This document shows positions 34,146-43,806 of a DNA stretch of 64,000 nt, one piece after another. Under the pieces are notes generated by a model that saw only the letters and a program-made list of their open reading frames with translations, ran no database searches and was not told the DNA's origin. The position numbers and the translations under genes are program-made. This stretch comes from CAWHOW01 sp963831005. Lineage in GTDB: Bacteria > Bacteroidota > Bacteroidia > Bacteroidales > CG2-30-32-10. Location: the NCBI GenBank assembly GCA_963831005.1, contig CAWHOW010000015.1, positions 232,317 to 296,316 on the forward strand, in the 5' to 3' direction. Each line of letters starts with the position of its first letter. The first letter of the stretch is position 1.

Positions 34146-35984
34146 ATGTGTGGAATAGTTGCATATGTGGGACCACAGCAGGCATACCCTCTTTTAATGA
34201 AAGGACTTCATCGTTTAGAATACAGAGGATATGACAGCGCAGGTATTGCATTAATTGATGATGAATTGAATTTATATAAATGCCATGGAAAAGTTTCAGA
34301 CCTTGAGGCATTTGTTAAAGATAAAAATACAAAAGGTACAATTGGGATAGCTCATACACGTTGGGCTACACATGGAGAACCCAATGATATTAATGCGCAT
34401 CCTCATTATTCTCAAACTAATAACCTGGCATTGATTCATAATGGAATAATTGAAAATTATGCATATCTGAAGCAGGAATTATTAAACAGAGGATATAAAT
34501 TTAAAAGTAATACCGATACCGAAGTACTAATTTACCTTATTGAAGATATTTTAGTAAATGAAAAAGTTGAGCTTGTAGAGGCATTAAGGCTGGCATTGAC
34601 TCAAATAGTTGGCACATACGCGATTGTTATTATTTCTAAAGATGACCCGGATACACTTATAGGCGCACGAAAAGGAAGTCCTTTGGTTGTAGGTGTTGGA
34701 AAGAATGAAATGTTTATTGCTTCTGATGCCACTCCAATCATAGAATACACCAAAAAGGTTGTTTATTTAGGTGATGAAGAAATAACCAAGATAAGCAGAA
34801 ACGGAGAGTTGAAAATTCTCACCTTGGAAAACCTTGAAAAAACTCCATATATACATAAGCTAGAATTACAGTTAAACGCAATTGAAAAAGGCGGGTTTCC
34901 TCATTTCATGCTGAAAGAAATTTATGAACAGCCAAGATCAATAGCAGACAGTATGAGAGGGCGAATCAATATCTCAAACGAAATTGTTGCCCTTGGTGGT
35001 ATTATGGATTATGAGGATAAATTTCTTCACGCAAAGAGAATCATTATTGTTGCATGTGGAACATCATGGCACGCTGGGCTTGTAGGCGAATATCTTTTTG
35101 AAGATATAGCGAGAATTCCTGTTGAGGTTGAATATGCTTCTGAATTCCGCTACAGGAACCCTGTGATATATGAAGATGATATTGTAATTGTAATTTCGCA
35201 ATCAGGAGAAACAGCAGATACGCTTGCTGCTATTGAACAGGCAAAATCTAAAGGAGCAACTATCATTGGCATTTGCAATGTTGTAGGGTCTTCAATTGCA
35301 AGGGCTACACATGCCGGTTCATACACTCATGCAGGGCCTGAAATAGGAGTGGCTTCAACAAAAGCTTTTACTGCACAGGTCACTGTTCTTACGCTGATGG
35401 CGCTTACCGTTGCTCAAAAGAAAGGAACTATTTCACGCAGCAGACTGCATGAAATAATTACAGAACTTGGAAATATTCCTGCTAAAGTTGAGATAACGCT
35501 TAAGCTTAATGATCAGATTAAAAAACTTGCAAAACAGTTTAAGGATACCCGAAACTTCCTGTATTTAGGACGGGGTTATAATTTCCCTATTGCTCTTGAA
35601 GGTGCCTTGAAACTGAAAGAAATATCATACATTCATGCCGAAGGTTATCCTGCAGCAGAAATGAAACATGGCCCCATTGCCCTTATTGATGATAGTATGC
35701 CCGTTGTAGTTATTGCTACAAATAAAGGGACTTATGAAAAGGTAATCAGTAATATCCAGGAAATAAAAGCGCGTAAAGGTATCATCATTGCTATTGTTAC
35801 AGAAGGTGATACTACCGTAAAAGAACTTGCAGATTATGTGATTGAAATACCGGAAACTGAAGAAATGATGGTGCCCCTGCTAGCTACAATTCCGCTTCAA
35901 TTATTAGCCTATCACATAGCCGTTATGCGTGGTTGCAATGTCGATCAGCCAAGGAACCTGGCAAAATCTGTTACTGTAGAATAA
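34146..35984 (+). CDS. glmS: Glutamine-fructose-6-phosphate aminotransferase (isomerizing)
   Basis: It makes glucosamine 6-phosphate for peptidoglycan and LPS. It has an N-terminal Ntn amidotransferase with C2 (MCGIVAYVG) exposed after Met removal, the GlmS motif HRLEYRGYDSAG, two SIS domains (SQSGETADTLAAI; EGYPAAEMKHGP), and the invariant end QPRNLAKSVTVE. 612 residues, full length. The leader from DUF4270 is only 9 nt. No glmS ribozyme is present or expected. Confidence 0.98.
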   Translation: MCGIVAYVGPQQAYPLLMKGLHRLEYRGYDSAGIALIDDELNLYKCHGKVSDLEAFVKDKNTKGTIGIAHTRWATHGEPNDINAHPHYSQTNNLALIHNGIIENYAYLKQELLNRGYKFKSNTDTEVLIYLIEDILVNEKVELVEALRLALTQIVGTYAIVIISKDDPDTLIGARKGSPLVVGVGKNEMFIASDATPIIEYTKKVVYLGDEEITKISRNGELKILTLENLEKTPYIHKLELQLNAIEKGGFPHFMLKEIYEQPRSIADSMRGRINISNEIVALGGIMDYEDKFLHAKRIIIVACGTSWHAGLVGEYLFEDIARIPVEVEYASEFRYRNPVIYEDDIVIVISQSGETADTLAAIEQAKSKGATIIGICNVVGSSIARATHAGSYTHAGPEIGVASTKAFTAQVTVLTLMALTVAQKKGTISRSRLHEIITELGNIPAKVEITLKLNDQIKKLAKQFKDTRNFLYLGRGYNFPIALEGALKLKEISYIHAEGYPAAEMKHGPIALIDDSMPVVVIATNKGTYEKVISNIQEIKARKGIIIAIVTEGDTTVKELADYVIEIPETEEMMVPLLATIPLQLLAYHIAVMRGCNVDQPRNLAKSVTVE

Positions 35985-36040
35985 ATTAGAAAAGAATAAC
36001 TGCTAATGGTCATTAGACATCTTCGTAAAATCATTTTTCT

Positions 36041-36115
36041 CGTCATTGCGAGGGAAGAATGACCGAAGCAATCTTAATTTAAACAAGAGATTGCTTCACT
36101 TCGTTCGCAATGACG
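36041..36115. repeat. CGTCATTGCGA inverted repeat (copy 1)
   Basis: Outer arms CGTCATTGCGA (36041-36051) and TCGCAATGACG (36105-36115); inner arms GAAGCAATCT and AGATTGCTTC. It lies between the convergent glmS and purF-like genes. A second copy is at 38761-38833. It is a well-known kind of dispersed bacterial repeat. Confidence 0.75.
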
Positions 36116-36135
36116 TATCTATTTTCCGAGGAACT

Positions 36136-38052
36136 CTATTCAAGAACAATGCCATAAGCCCTTTCATTGCGCCCTTCAATAAAATTAATAAATGATCTAT
36201 TCACTACTTTGTTTCCTCCGGGAGTAGGATAGTCACCTGTGAAATACCAGTCGCCTTTATTGTCGGGACAAGCTTCATGCAGATCTTCTATGGTTTGAAA
36301 TACAATCTGAACATCAGCCTGTATATCTTTATCTTTAAGCATTTGAGATATCTTTTCAGAAATCTGTTCGGGAGTGAATGGCTGATAAATAAGCTTAACA
36401 GAATTTACTATCTCTTCTTTTGGAAGCACTTCCTGCTGCTTGCATTTCTGATAAACTTCATTAATAATATTGGTCTGTTTTGTCTCTTTCAGCAACTCAA
36501 TGGCAGCCCTGAATGCAATAAAGTCGCTGAGTTTGGCCATATCTATTCCATAACAATCAGGATACCTTATTTGCGGTGCGGATGATGCAATGATTATCTT
36601 TTTAGGGTTAAGCCTGTCGAGCATTTTAATGATACTTTGCTTGAGTGTGGTTCCCCTTACTATAGAATCATCAATAACTACAAGGGTATCTTTAAAATTA
36701 TTCACTATTCCGTAGGTAACATCATAGACATGCGTAACCAAATCATCTCTTTTGGAATCCTGTGTAATAAATGTTCTTAGCTTAATATCCTTTACAGCCA
36801 ATTTTTCCATTCTTGGTCGTATGGCAAGAATTTCTTCGACTTTTTCAGGAGTAATTTGTTTGCCAAGCTGAATGATCTTATCCTTTTGCACCCTACTGCA
36901 GAAATTGTTAAGCTCTTCTATCAGTCCGTAATAAGCGGTGGAAGCGGTGTTGGGGATATATGAAAAAACAGTGTTATGAAAATCGTAATCAATGGCTTTA
37001 AGGATTGAAGGGCTAAGGAACTTTCCAAGTCTTTTCCTTTCTAAATATATTTCTTTATCGGTGCCTCTTGAAAAATAGATACGTTCAAAGGAACAGGCGT
37101 TTTTTTCTTTGGGCTCACGGCAGCAAACCTCTTCGGCTTTGCCATCCTTTTTGATTATCATGGCATAACCGGGCTTCAGTTCGTGAACCGAATCGAAAGG
37201 AATGTTGAATGTTGTCTGAATGGCAGGCCTTTCGGAAGCCACAACCACTACTTCATCATTCTTAAAATAATATGCAGGCCTTATTCCCCAAGGATCTCTG
37301 AGCACAAAGGCATCACCATGACCGAATAAACCGGCAATTACAAAGCCTCCGTCCCAGTCTTTGCATGATTTTGAAAGAATGCTCTGCACATCCAGTTCCT
37401 TCTGTATAAGGGGTGAAATATCTTTTTTCGAAAGCCCTTCAGCCCTGTATTTCTTGAGCAAATCGTCGTTCTCGTTATCAACATAGTGAGCAATTTTTTC
37501 AAGGACAGTGATGGTATCAGTGGTTTCTATGGGGTGCTGCCCAAGATTAATAAGCTTTTTAAATTGTTCCTCAACATTAGTCAGGTTGAAATTGCCTGCT
37601 ATGGCTAACGTGCGTGTGATCCAGTTATGCTGCAATACGAAAGGATGGCATGATTCAATATTGTTCTTTCCAAATGTGCCATAACGGAGATGCCCCAAGA
37701 ATAATTCGCCTGTAAATTCAAGGTTTCGCTTCATCCAGTTGATATCATTAATCCGTTCGGGATTCTTGGCGAATACTTTTTCAAAGGGATTATTGATACG
37801 GTCGAAAATATCCTTTATAGGTGTATCGGCATTGGAACGTATATGGTTAAGGTAATGCATGCCCGGCTCCACATCGAATTTGATATTAGCAACACCGGCG
37901 CCATCCTGACCTCGATTATGCTGTTTTTCCATCAAAAGGTAAAGCTTGTTCAGCCCGTAGAAAGTAGTTCCGTATTTTGCGAGGTAATATTCGAGGGGTT
38001 TAAGCAGACGAATTAATGCTATGCCACATTCATGCTTAATCTGTTCACTCAT
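36136..38052 (-). CDS. PurF-like amidophosphoribosyltransferase family protein, long form
   Basis: It has an N-terminal Ntn glutamine amidotransferase domain with the probable nucleophile C9 after a short propeptide (MSEQIKHE|CGIALI), and the marks KQHNRGQDGAG and GHLRYGT. A C-terminal PRT domain carries the PRPP loop VVIDDSIVRGTTLKQSI. At 638 residues it is longer than E. coli PurF (505) owing to insertions (residues about 75-110 and the last 90). Bacteroidota often carry this long form beside a standard PurF, so its being the purine-pathway enzyme is likely but not certain. Confidence 0.85.
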   Translation of the reverse strand: MSEQIKHECGIALIRLLKPLEYYLAKYGTTFYGLNKLYLLMEKQHNRGQDGAGVANIKFDVEPGMHYLNHIRSNADTPIKDIFDRINNPFEKVFAKNPERINDINWMKRNLEFTGELFLGHLRYGTFGKNNIESCHPFVLQHNWITRTLAIAGNFNLTNVEEQFKKLINLGQHPIETTDTITVLEKIAHYVDNENDDLLKKYRAEGLSKKDISPLIQKELDVQSILSKSCKDWDGGFVIAGLFGHGDAFVLRDPWGIRPAYYFKNDEVVVVASERPAIQTTFNIPFDSVHELKPGYAMIIKKDGKAEEVCCREPKEKNACSFERIYFSRGTDKEIYLERKRLGKFLSPSILKAIDYDFHNTVFSYIPNTASTAYYGLIEELNNFCSRVQKDKIIQLGKQITPEKVEEILAIRPRMEKLAVKDIKLRTFITQDSKRDDLVTHVYDVTYGIVNNFKDTLVVIDDSIVRGTTLKQSIIKMLDRLNPKKIIIASSAPQIRYPDCYGIDMAKLSDFIAFRAAIELLKETKQTNIINEVYQKCKQQEVLPKEEIVNSVKLIYQPFTPEQISEKISQMLKDKDIQADVQIVFQTIEDLHEACPDNKGDWYFTGDYPTPGGNKVVNRSFINFIEGRNERAYGIVLE

Positions 38053-38298
38053 ATAGGGTGCAATTAAGACACAAAGGTAAGATAAATACGCTTATTAATA
38101 AAATCCGTTAAGGAAAAAACTAACTTTTTAGCTATAAATAAAAGGGTGTTTGGATTATTACAGAAGGTTGTAGTGAAAAATGAGGACTTTGTGGAAATTC
38201 CCTTATGCATAAAAGCAAAATATGTGAATATGTCTCTTATTAAAAACAGAGGAAATTATAATATTTTATTTAGTACTTTTATCGGACATTGAATTATT

Positions 38299-38727
38299 AT
38301 GTATTCCATAACTCGCTTCACATATTCCGATAAAGCTTTATTCGAAAAAGCAATAACTATACGTACAGAAGTATTTGTTGAAGGGCTTCATATAGATGCT
38401 GCACTTGAAAACGATGAATATGATGCCATAGCGCATCATTACCTGTTAACCGAAAATGATATTCCTTTAGCCACTGCCAGATGGAGAGAAACTACTAATG
38501 GGATAAAGCTGGAACGCTTTGCTGTTCCTGAAAAATATCGTAATAAAGGTTTGGGAACCATACTGCTTAAAGAGGTTTTAGCGGATGTTATTTCAATGTC
38601 GAAACTAATCTACCTGCATTCGCAATACACTGCCGTGAACCTGTATCTGAAAAATGGATTTGTAGTTAAAGGTGAAGCTTTTGAAGAAGCTGGCATAAAG
38701 CATTATTACATGGAATATCAGAAATGA
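38299..38727 (+). CDS. GNAT family N-acetyltransferase
   Basis: It is a 142-residue GNAT fold resembling the YjcF/ElaA-like group: ITIRTEVFVEGLHID near the start, the acetyl-CoA loop VPEKYRNKGLGTILLKEVL (about 76-94), and YLHSQYTAVNLYLKNGFVVKG. The substrate is unknown. It stands alone between two repeat-bearing gaps; the 246-bp gap before it (38053-38298) shows nothing recognisable. Confidence 0.88.
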   Translation: MYSITRFTYSDKALFEKAITIRTEVFVEGLHIDAALENDEYDAIAHHYLLTENDIPLATARWRETTNGIKLERFAVPEKYRNKGLGTILLKEVLADVISMSKLIYLHSQYTAVNLYLKNGFVVKGEAFEEAGIKHYYMEYQK

Positions 38728-38760
38728 TTAACCGGAACCTCTTATAATACACACTAAATT

Positions 38761-38833
38761 CGTCATTGCGAACAAAGTGAAGCAATCTCTCAACCAATCA
38801 GATTGCTTCGGGAGTTCCTCCCTCGCAATGACG
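38761..38833. repeat. CGTCATTGCGA inverted repeat (copy 2)
   Basis: CGTCATTGCGA at 38761-38771 pairs with TCGCAATGACG at 38823-38833; inner arms AGCAATCT and AGATTGCTT are also present. It lies between convergent genes like copy 1. Confidence 0.75.
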
Positions 38834-38874
38834 GTCTAAGGTTTGTAATAACGGAACAGTTTTTTTGATATACC

Positions 38875-39714
38875 TTAAATTCTTTCACCTTTCCAGCTTT
38901 CTCCATCAAATTGCATTACTTCATTAAATCCAATATCTTTTAAAATACTGATAGTTTCGGGGAAATAGGAAGTAAGCTCTTCCGGTTTGTGGGCATCGGA
39001 ACTTATAGTGACAGGGATATTCATTTTATGGATCTCTTTCAAAGCGAATATGCCCGGGTATAAGGAATCACTGCGCTTTTTATAAATGCCTCTTGTATTC
39101 ACTTCCACTATGCTTCCTGCTTTTTTTATACATGTAATGGTTTCTTTTACAAGATTTTCGTACCAGTCTTCGCTTTCCGAAAAAAACCGGCCTTTATTAT
39201 TCATTTTTACCTTATCAAAGTGACCGACAATGGTAGGCTTTTGAGTACTTATCATTTCATTAAGCTGACTGAAATATGTTTCCACCGCTAGTTTGATGTC
39301 ATCATTGAAAATGCGTGTAAGTCCGATAGTATAGTTAATTTCAGGGCCATCAATGAACCATAATTCGCCTGTGTTTCTGTTCTTTACCAGATGAATAGCT
39401 CCAATAGTATAATCAAGAGAAAGCCGGTCAATAAAACTTTTGAAATTATCCGAAATGCCCGGTATGTAATCAATTTCAAGTGCAAGATAAATGTTGATAC
39501 TATCTTTATATTTTTCCTTTAATTCTTTTATTTCTTTAAAATAATCATCAAGCCTGTTCTCCTTAAGGCTGTATCCATTATCGTAGGGCAGGGGAGAGTG
39601 GCTGGAGAAACCAATAGCAGTCATTTCTTTCCTTAAGGCTTCTTCTATAAATGCTTCGGGGGAATCTTTTCCATCGCAGTAAAGTGTATGCGTATGGTAG
39701 TTGGCGTATTTCAT
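38875..39714 (-). CDS. PHP-domain histidinol-phosphatase family protein
   Basis: The PHP metal-binding motifs are YHTHTLYCDG (6-15), SSHSPLP (36-42), ALEIDY (E near 78), GHFDK and the late SSDAHK. At 279 residues it fits the HisJ/HisK class of monofunctional histidinol-phosphate phosphatases. No his genes lie nearby, so a different phosphoester substrate is possible. Confidence 0.85.
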   Translation of the reverse strand: MKYANYHTHTLYCDGKDSPEAFIEEALRKEMTAIGFSSHSPLPYDNGYSLKENRLDDYFKEIKELKEKYKDSINIYLALEIDYIPGISDNFKSFIDRLSLDYTIGAIHLVKNRNTGELWFIDGPEINYTIGLTRIFNDDIKLAVETYFSQLNEMISTQKPTIVGHFDKVKMNNKGRFFSESEDWYENLVKETITCIKKAGSIVEVNTRGIYKKRSDSLYPGIFALKEIHKMNIPVTISSDAHKPEELTSYFPETISILKDIGFNEVMQFDGESWKGERI

Positions 39715-39934
39715 TCGCAGGTAAAATCGGTTTGCAATGTTACGAATATTAAAGGAAATAAAATGTTTAGTTTTTACCGTTAACTTGCCCTACACTACCG
39801 ATAACTGATTTGATTCCACCGTTCCCTGATTCTGCCTTGACAAGAGGTTTTTACAGTTGTAATTTTATACCAGGAAATGCTTTTAATATTTGAAAAAGAA
39901 TAAAAAATAGTGAGAATTCTTAAATCATAAAACA

Positions 39935-40024
39935 ATGAAAACAATAATTAAAGACAACGTGTACTTGCTGGTTTATTTGGCATTTGTTGCAGGTATTATT
40001 TTAATGGCAACAATAATAGGTTAA
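39935..40024 (+). CDS. Possible 29-residue membrane microprotein
   Basis: ATG at 39935 gives a single hydrophobic helix (VYLLVYLAFVAGIILMATII) after a charged start (MKTIIKDN) and a TAA stop at 40022. The size, charge distribution and isolation in a 354-bp gap (39715-40068) fit a small membrane protein. Nothing else is seen in that gap. There is no homology to offer. Confidence 0.35.
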   Translation: MKTIIKDNVYLLVYLAFVAGIILMATIIG

Positions 40025-40068
40025 TTTTATGAGGAAAAACAAGCGGAAATCCTTTGTTCCAATTGTAA

Positions 40069-41469
40069 CTACTTGTTTCCTTTATTTTGTCCTTCGCCGG
40101 GATAACTGGTTTCCTTTATTTTCTCGCCTTTTTTATAGGTAACAGTATAAATAATATCTCCTTTTTCATTCCAGTAATCCCATTTGCCTTCTTTATATCC
40201 GTTCACATTGCTGCCCTCACCTGATTTCTGACCATTGGCAAAATATGTTACCCATTTGCCGTTGGGAATGCCATTGGTAAATTCCTGTTCTTTAAATTTT
40301 ACTCCGTGATCATCGAAAAAAGTCCAATAACCTGTTTGCTGATCATTCTTATAGAAGCCTGTTTCCTGCATTATGCCGGTATCATACCATTGTGTCCACG
40401 GGCCATCCATAAATCCTTCCTTATAATATTCTTCGCTCTTTTCGGTACCATTCTCATACCAGTATTTCGCAGGGCCATCTTTAAGATTGGTTTCGGGTGC
40501 TTCTTTGTATTTCATTTCAATGCTGTCGTTCTTATTTATGTCATAACCTTTCCATTGATTTTTCTTTGATTTCGGGATATAACTAACCTCATATTTCTTC
40601 TGACCACTTTCATACCATCCTTTCCAGATGCCGATCATCAGCCCTTCGGTGAAATTGCCCGATGTTTTCAACTGACCGCTTTTATACCAGTTGTTCCAAA
40701 GTGCGGTTTCCTTGTTATCAAGAAAAGAACCTTCGCGTTCCTTGGCTCCATTCTCATACCATGCAGTCCAAATACCTTGTCTTTGGCCTTTTACAAAATT
40801 ACCTTCTTTCCATTTCTCGCCTGTTTCGTACCAGTATGTCCAGATTCCTTCTTGTAAGCCCTTCTTGAACATTCCCTTGCTTCCAATTTTCCCATTTGTG
40901 TGATAATAAATCCAGATACTATCCTGCAAACCACGTATAGATTTGCCTTCCATATCTTTGTTGCCATTCTTGTTCCACCATGTAGCATATCCTTCAATTG
41001 AATCATTTACATATATTCCTTCAAATTCTTTTTTCCCATCTTCGAAATAAGAAATACTTTTTCCTTCCTTCACACCATTCTTATAAATGATTGCTTCTTT
41101 AAGTTGCCCGTTCTGGTGCCAGTATGTCCATTTGCCATCCATCCTGCCATTGATAACATTCCCAAGCTTTTCAATTTGCCCGGTTTCATACCAGCTGGTA
41201 TCTGTTCCTGTATCATAATGAATAGTGCTCCATTCTTTGCCGCTCTTATACCAATATATCCATTTACCTGTTTTAATGTTGGCATTGTAATTTCCTTCGC
41301 TCCATTTCTGGCCATTCTCATACCAGAAGGTCCATTTCCCGTTCTTAAGGCTGTCTTTAATAATACCTTCGCTTTTCTTATTTTTATTACTCCAGTATTC
41401 GGTTTTTACCTGCGAAAAGGAACAGTTCCAGATAATAAGTAATAACAGTAAAGTGCTTATTCTTTTCAT
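40069..41469 (-). CDS. Secreted MORN-repeat protein (YwqK-antitoxin-like repeats)
   Basis: The signal peptide (MKRISTLLLLLIIWNCSFSQ) is followed by about 17 repeats of roughly 23 residues, GKWTYWYENGQKWSEGNY and similar, the MORN variant annotated as YwqK family antitoxin repeats. In Bacteroidota such exported proteins are common and mostly not antitoxins; the name reflects repeat similarity only. It begins 3 nt after the prenyl synthase stop, so both are in one operon. Function unknown; a role at the envelope is plausible. Confidence 0.85.
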   Translation of the reverse strand: MKRISTLLLLLIIWNCSFSQVKTEYWSNKNKKSEGIIKDSLKNGKWTFWYENGQKWSEGNYNANIKTGKWIYWYKSGKEWSTIHYDTGTDTSWYETGQIEKLGNVINGRMDGKWTYWHQNGQLKEAIIYKNGVKEGKSISYFEDGKKEFEGIYVNDSIEGYATWWNKNGNKDMEGKSIRGLQDSIWIYYHTNGKIGSKGMFKKGLQEGIWTYWYETGEKWKEGNFVKGQRQGIWTAWYENGAKEREGSFLDNKETALWNNWYKSGQLKTSGNFTEGLMIGIWKGWYESGQKKYEVSYIPKSKKNQWKGYDINKNDSIEMKYKEAPETNLKDGPAKYWYENGTEKSEEYYKEGFMDGPWTQWYDTGIMQETGFYKNDQQTGYWTFFDDHGVKFKEQEFTNGIPNGKWVTYFANGQKSGEGSNVNGYKEGKWDYWNEKGDIIYTVTYKKGEKIKETSYPGEGQNKGNK

Positions 41470-41472
41470 AAA

Positions 41473-42450
41473 TTATTTTTTGCGTTCAACTATAAATTTA
41501 ACCAATGTTTCAAGCGATTCCCTTGTGCTGCTTTCGGGAAAACTTTTAAGCATTTCAAGAGCCGATTGCTGGTAACCAAGCATCATTTTATTCGCATATT
41601 CAATGCCACCACTTTCGTTCACCAGCTTAATTACTTCGGCTACTTTTTCTTGCTTATCGCTATGATTCTTAACAATATTGATAACTCTTCTTCTTTCGAG
41701 ATATTTCATATTGCGAAGCATATAAATCAAGGGCAATGTCATTTTATGTTCCTTGATGTCAATACCGTGCGGTTTACCTGTTTCATTACTTTTTTCATAA
41801 TCAAAAAGATCATCCTTTAACTGGAAAGCAATACCGGTGGCTTCGCCAAACTTATACATCTTTTCCACGGTTTCTTTATCAGCACCCGAAGAAGATGCGC
41901 CGCAGGCACAACAGGAAGCTATGAGTGTAGCTGTTTTTTTACGGATTATTTCAAAATAAATGCTCTCTTCAATATCAAGGTTGCGGGCTTTTTCTATTTG
42001 AAGCAATTCTCCTTCGCTCATTTCCTTCACAGAATTCGAAACGATTTTCAATAGTTCAAAATCATTGTTATCTATGGAAACAAGCAATCCGCGTGATAAA
42101 AGAAAGTCACCAACCAGAACGGCAATCTTATTTTTCCAGAGAGCGTTGATAGAAAAGAATCCTCTTCTTTCGTTGGAATCATCCACTACATCATCATGTA
42201 CTAAAGTAGCAGTATGAAGAAGTTCAATAAGCGTAGCTGCACGATACGTTGATTCTTTAATTCCTCCGCATAATTCGGCAGAGAAGAACACAAACATGGG
42301 GCGTATTTGCTTTCCTTTTCTTTTTACAATATAACGGGTAATGATATCGAGCAGAGGAACGGAGCTTTTCATGGAAGCCTTGAATTGCCTGTCGAATTCA
42401 TCGAGATGCTTATCAATGGGGGATTTTATGATGTCGATATCCAGCTTCAT
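41473..42450 (-). CDS. Polyprenyl diphosphate synthase
   Basis: It is a trans-prenyltransferase adding isopentenyl units. The first Asp-rich motif is HDDVVDDSNERRG (DDxxD at 86-90); the second is FQLKDDLFDYE. The length is 325 residues, as in octaprenyl-type synthases (IspB-like) supplying the menaquinone side chain. The product chain length cannot be fixed from the sequence alone. Confidence 0.92.
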   Translation of the reverse strand: MKLDIDIIKSPIDKHLDEFDRQFKASMKSSVPLLDIITRYIVKRKGKQIRPMFVFFSAELCGGIKESTYRAATLIELLHTATLVHDDVVDDSNERRGFFSINALWKNKIAVLVGDFLLSRGLLVSIDNNDFELLKIVSNSVKEMSEGELLQIEKARNLDIEESIYFEIIRKKTATLIASCCACGASSSGADKETVEKMYKFGEATGIAFQLKDDLFDYEKSNETGKPHGIDIKEHKMTLPLIYMLRNMKYLERRRVINIVKNHSDKQEKVAEVIKLVNESGGIEYANKMMLGYQQSALEMLKSFPESSTRESLETLVKFIVERKK

Positions 42451-42540
42451 GTTTGTTAACTCTTTTCAAAATTAAATAAATATTGTAACCTGAAGGTTTT
42501 GAATGAAAATAATTCTTTAACAAATGAGTCATTAACTCAT

Positions 42541-42712
42541 GTTACGTAGAAACACATTTTAATTTTTAACCGCAGAGTTCGCTGAGGTTTTACGCAGAGA
42601 ACCGTTGAGTTAATACTCATTTATCTAATTTCGTTTTCTGTCATTATATTTCTCTGCGTATCTCTGCGATAAATTTTCTCTGTGGTTTCTGCGGTTATTT
42701 TCTTTGCGTAAC
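42541..42712. repeat. 170-bp intergenic element with imperfect inverted ends
   Basis: GTTACG...AACCGCAG at the left (42541-42577) is mirrored by CTGCGGTTATT...GCGTAAC at the right (42689-42712). Inside are ACGCAGAG/CTCTGCGT-type words. Related scraps (CTCTGTGAACTTC, CTCCGTGACCTTTGTGGTTA) occur at about 47457-47495, and CTCCGTGATCC at about 46268. It fills most of the 340-bp gap before the radical SAM gene. Confidence 0.5.
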
Positions 42713-42790
42713 ATCAGTCATTAATTATTTACAAATTGCCTATACTGCAGATTTGTATTAATTTTACAGCAGATTTAATATATAACTAAG

Positions 42791-43567
42791 ATGACTTTTT
42801 TATTTGATAGGATAGTGTTTGGACCGGTTCACAGTCGCAGACTTGGAGTTTCGCTTGGAATTAATTTATTGCCTATAGGATATAAGCATTGTTCATTCAA
42901 CTGCCTTTACTGTGAATGCGGATGGACTAAAATAGTTGATAATAATAAGGTTGAATTTCCCCCTTCAGCTTTAATAAGGGAATTTCTTGAAAAGAAGCTT
43001 CAGGATATGAAGGCGAATAACGAATTGCCTGATGCTATTTCATTTGCCGGAAACGGAGAGCCTACCATACATCCTGATTTTGCCGAGATAATTGATATTA
43101 CTATAGAGCTTAGGAATAAATATGCGCCAAAAAGTAAAATAGCGGTTCTTTCAAATGCCAGTATGCTTCATTTGCCGGAAGTTGTAAGCGCTTTGAAAAA
43201 GATCGATCAGAATATTTTGAAGCTGGATGCGGGAACTGAAGAGACTTTCAGGAAGATAAATAAACCTGTTACGGATATTACGCTTGAAACAATTGTAAGA
43301 AACTTAAAACAATTCAAATCGAAATTGATAATTCAGACTTTATTTGTAAAGGGTGAATTTAATGGGGAAACCATTGATAATACTACAAATGAAGAAGTGA
43401 ATGCATGGCTGAAATATATTAAAGAACTGAACCCTGAATTGGTAATGATTTACCCGATTGCAAGGGCAACTCCTGTGCGAGGTTTAGAGAAAACAGACTT
43501 AAAAGAACTTGATGCAATTGCTGAAAGGGTTAGAGGAATTGGGGTGAAAGCAGAAGTGTATTATTGA
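42791..43567 (+). CDS. Radical SAM protein (COG0731-like, 258 aa)
   Basis: It has an unusually short N-terminus before the iron-sulfur cluster motif CSFNCLYCECGW (CX3CX2C, residues about 34-41). Other marks are FGPVHSRRLGVSLGIN, AGNGEPTIHP (the GGE equivalent) and VMIYPIARATPVRGLEK. COG0731 includes the wybutosine enzyme TYW1-like group and uncharacterised bacterial members with this VxSRRLG..LG start. The reaction is unknown. It stands upstream of the minisatellite and S23 gene, with no clear functional link. Confidence 0.85.
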   Translation: MTFLFDRIVFGPVHSRRLGVSLGINLLPIGYKHCSFNCLYCECGWTKIVDNNKVEFPPSALIREFLEKKLQDMKANNELPDAISFAGNGEPTIHPDFAEIIDITIELRNKYAPKSKIAVLSNASMLHLPEVVSALKKIDQNILKLDAGTEETFRKINKPVTDITLETIVRNLKQFKSKLIIQTLFVKGEFNGETIDNTTNEEVNAWLKYIKELNPELVMIYPIARATPVRGLEKTDLKELDAIAERVRGIGVKAEVYY

Positions 43568-43573
43568 AAGAAA

Positions 43574-43760
43574 TTAATGGAAACTGGAAATAGATGGAAA
43601 TTAATGGAAACTGGAAATTAATAGAAATTGGAAATAGATGGAAATTAATAGAAATTGGAAATAGATGGAAATTAATAGAAATTGGAAATAGATGGAAATT
43701 AATAGAAATTGGAAATAGATGGAGATTAATGGAAATTAGAAATTGATAGAAATTAGTGGA
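43574..43760. repeat. 27-bp minisatellite, left arm flanking the S23 gene
   Basis: About six to seven copies of a unit near GGAAATAGATGGAAATTAAT-AGAAATT are present; the first copies carry GGAAACTGG variants. It begins right after the radical SAM stop. The right arm at 44226-44290 contains its reverse complement in degraded form (AATTTCTATGAATTTC; CCAGTTTCAATGAATTTC). Confidence 0.75.
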
Positions 43761-43806
43761 AACTAAAAAGAAATAAATTAAACATCCTTTAAACAATCAT
43801 AATATT

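Noticed and set aside
40069..41469. MORN protein as a true antitoxin of a YwqK-type system
   Set aside because: It is exported, as shown by a signal peptide, and no toxin gene adjoins; the antitoxin label reflects repeat similarity only.
43530..43796. Minus-strand ORF with LFPISINFH repeats
   Set aside because: It is a frame of the 27-bp minisatellite overlapping the end of the radical SAM gene.
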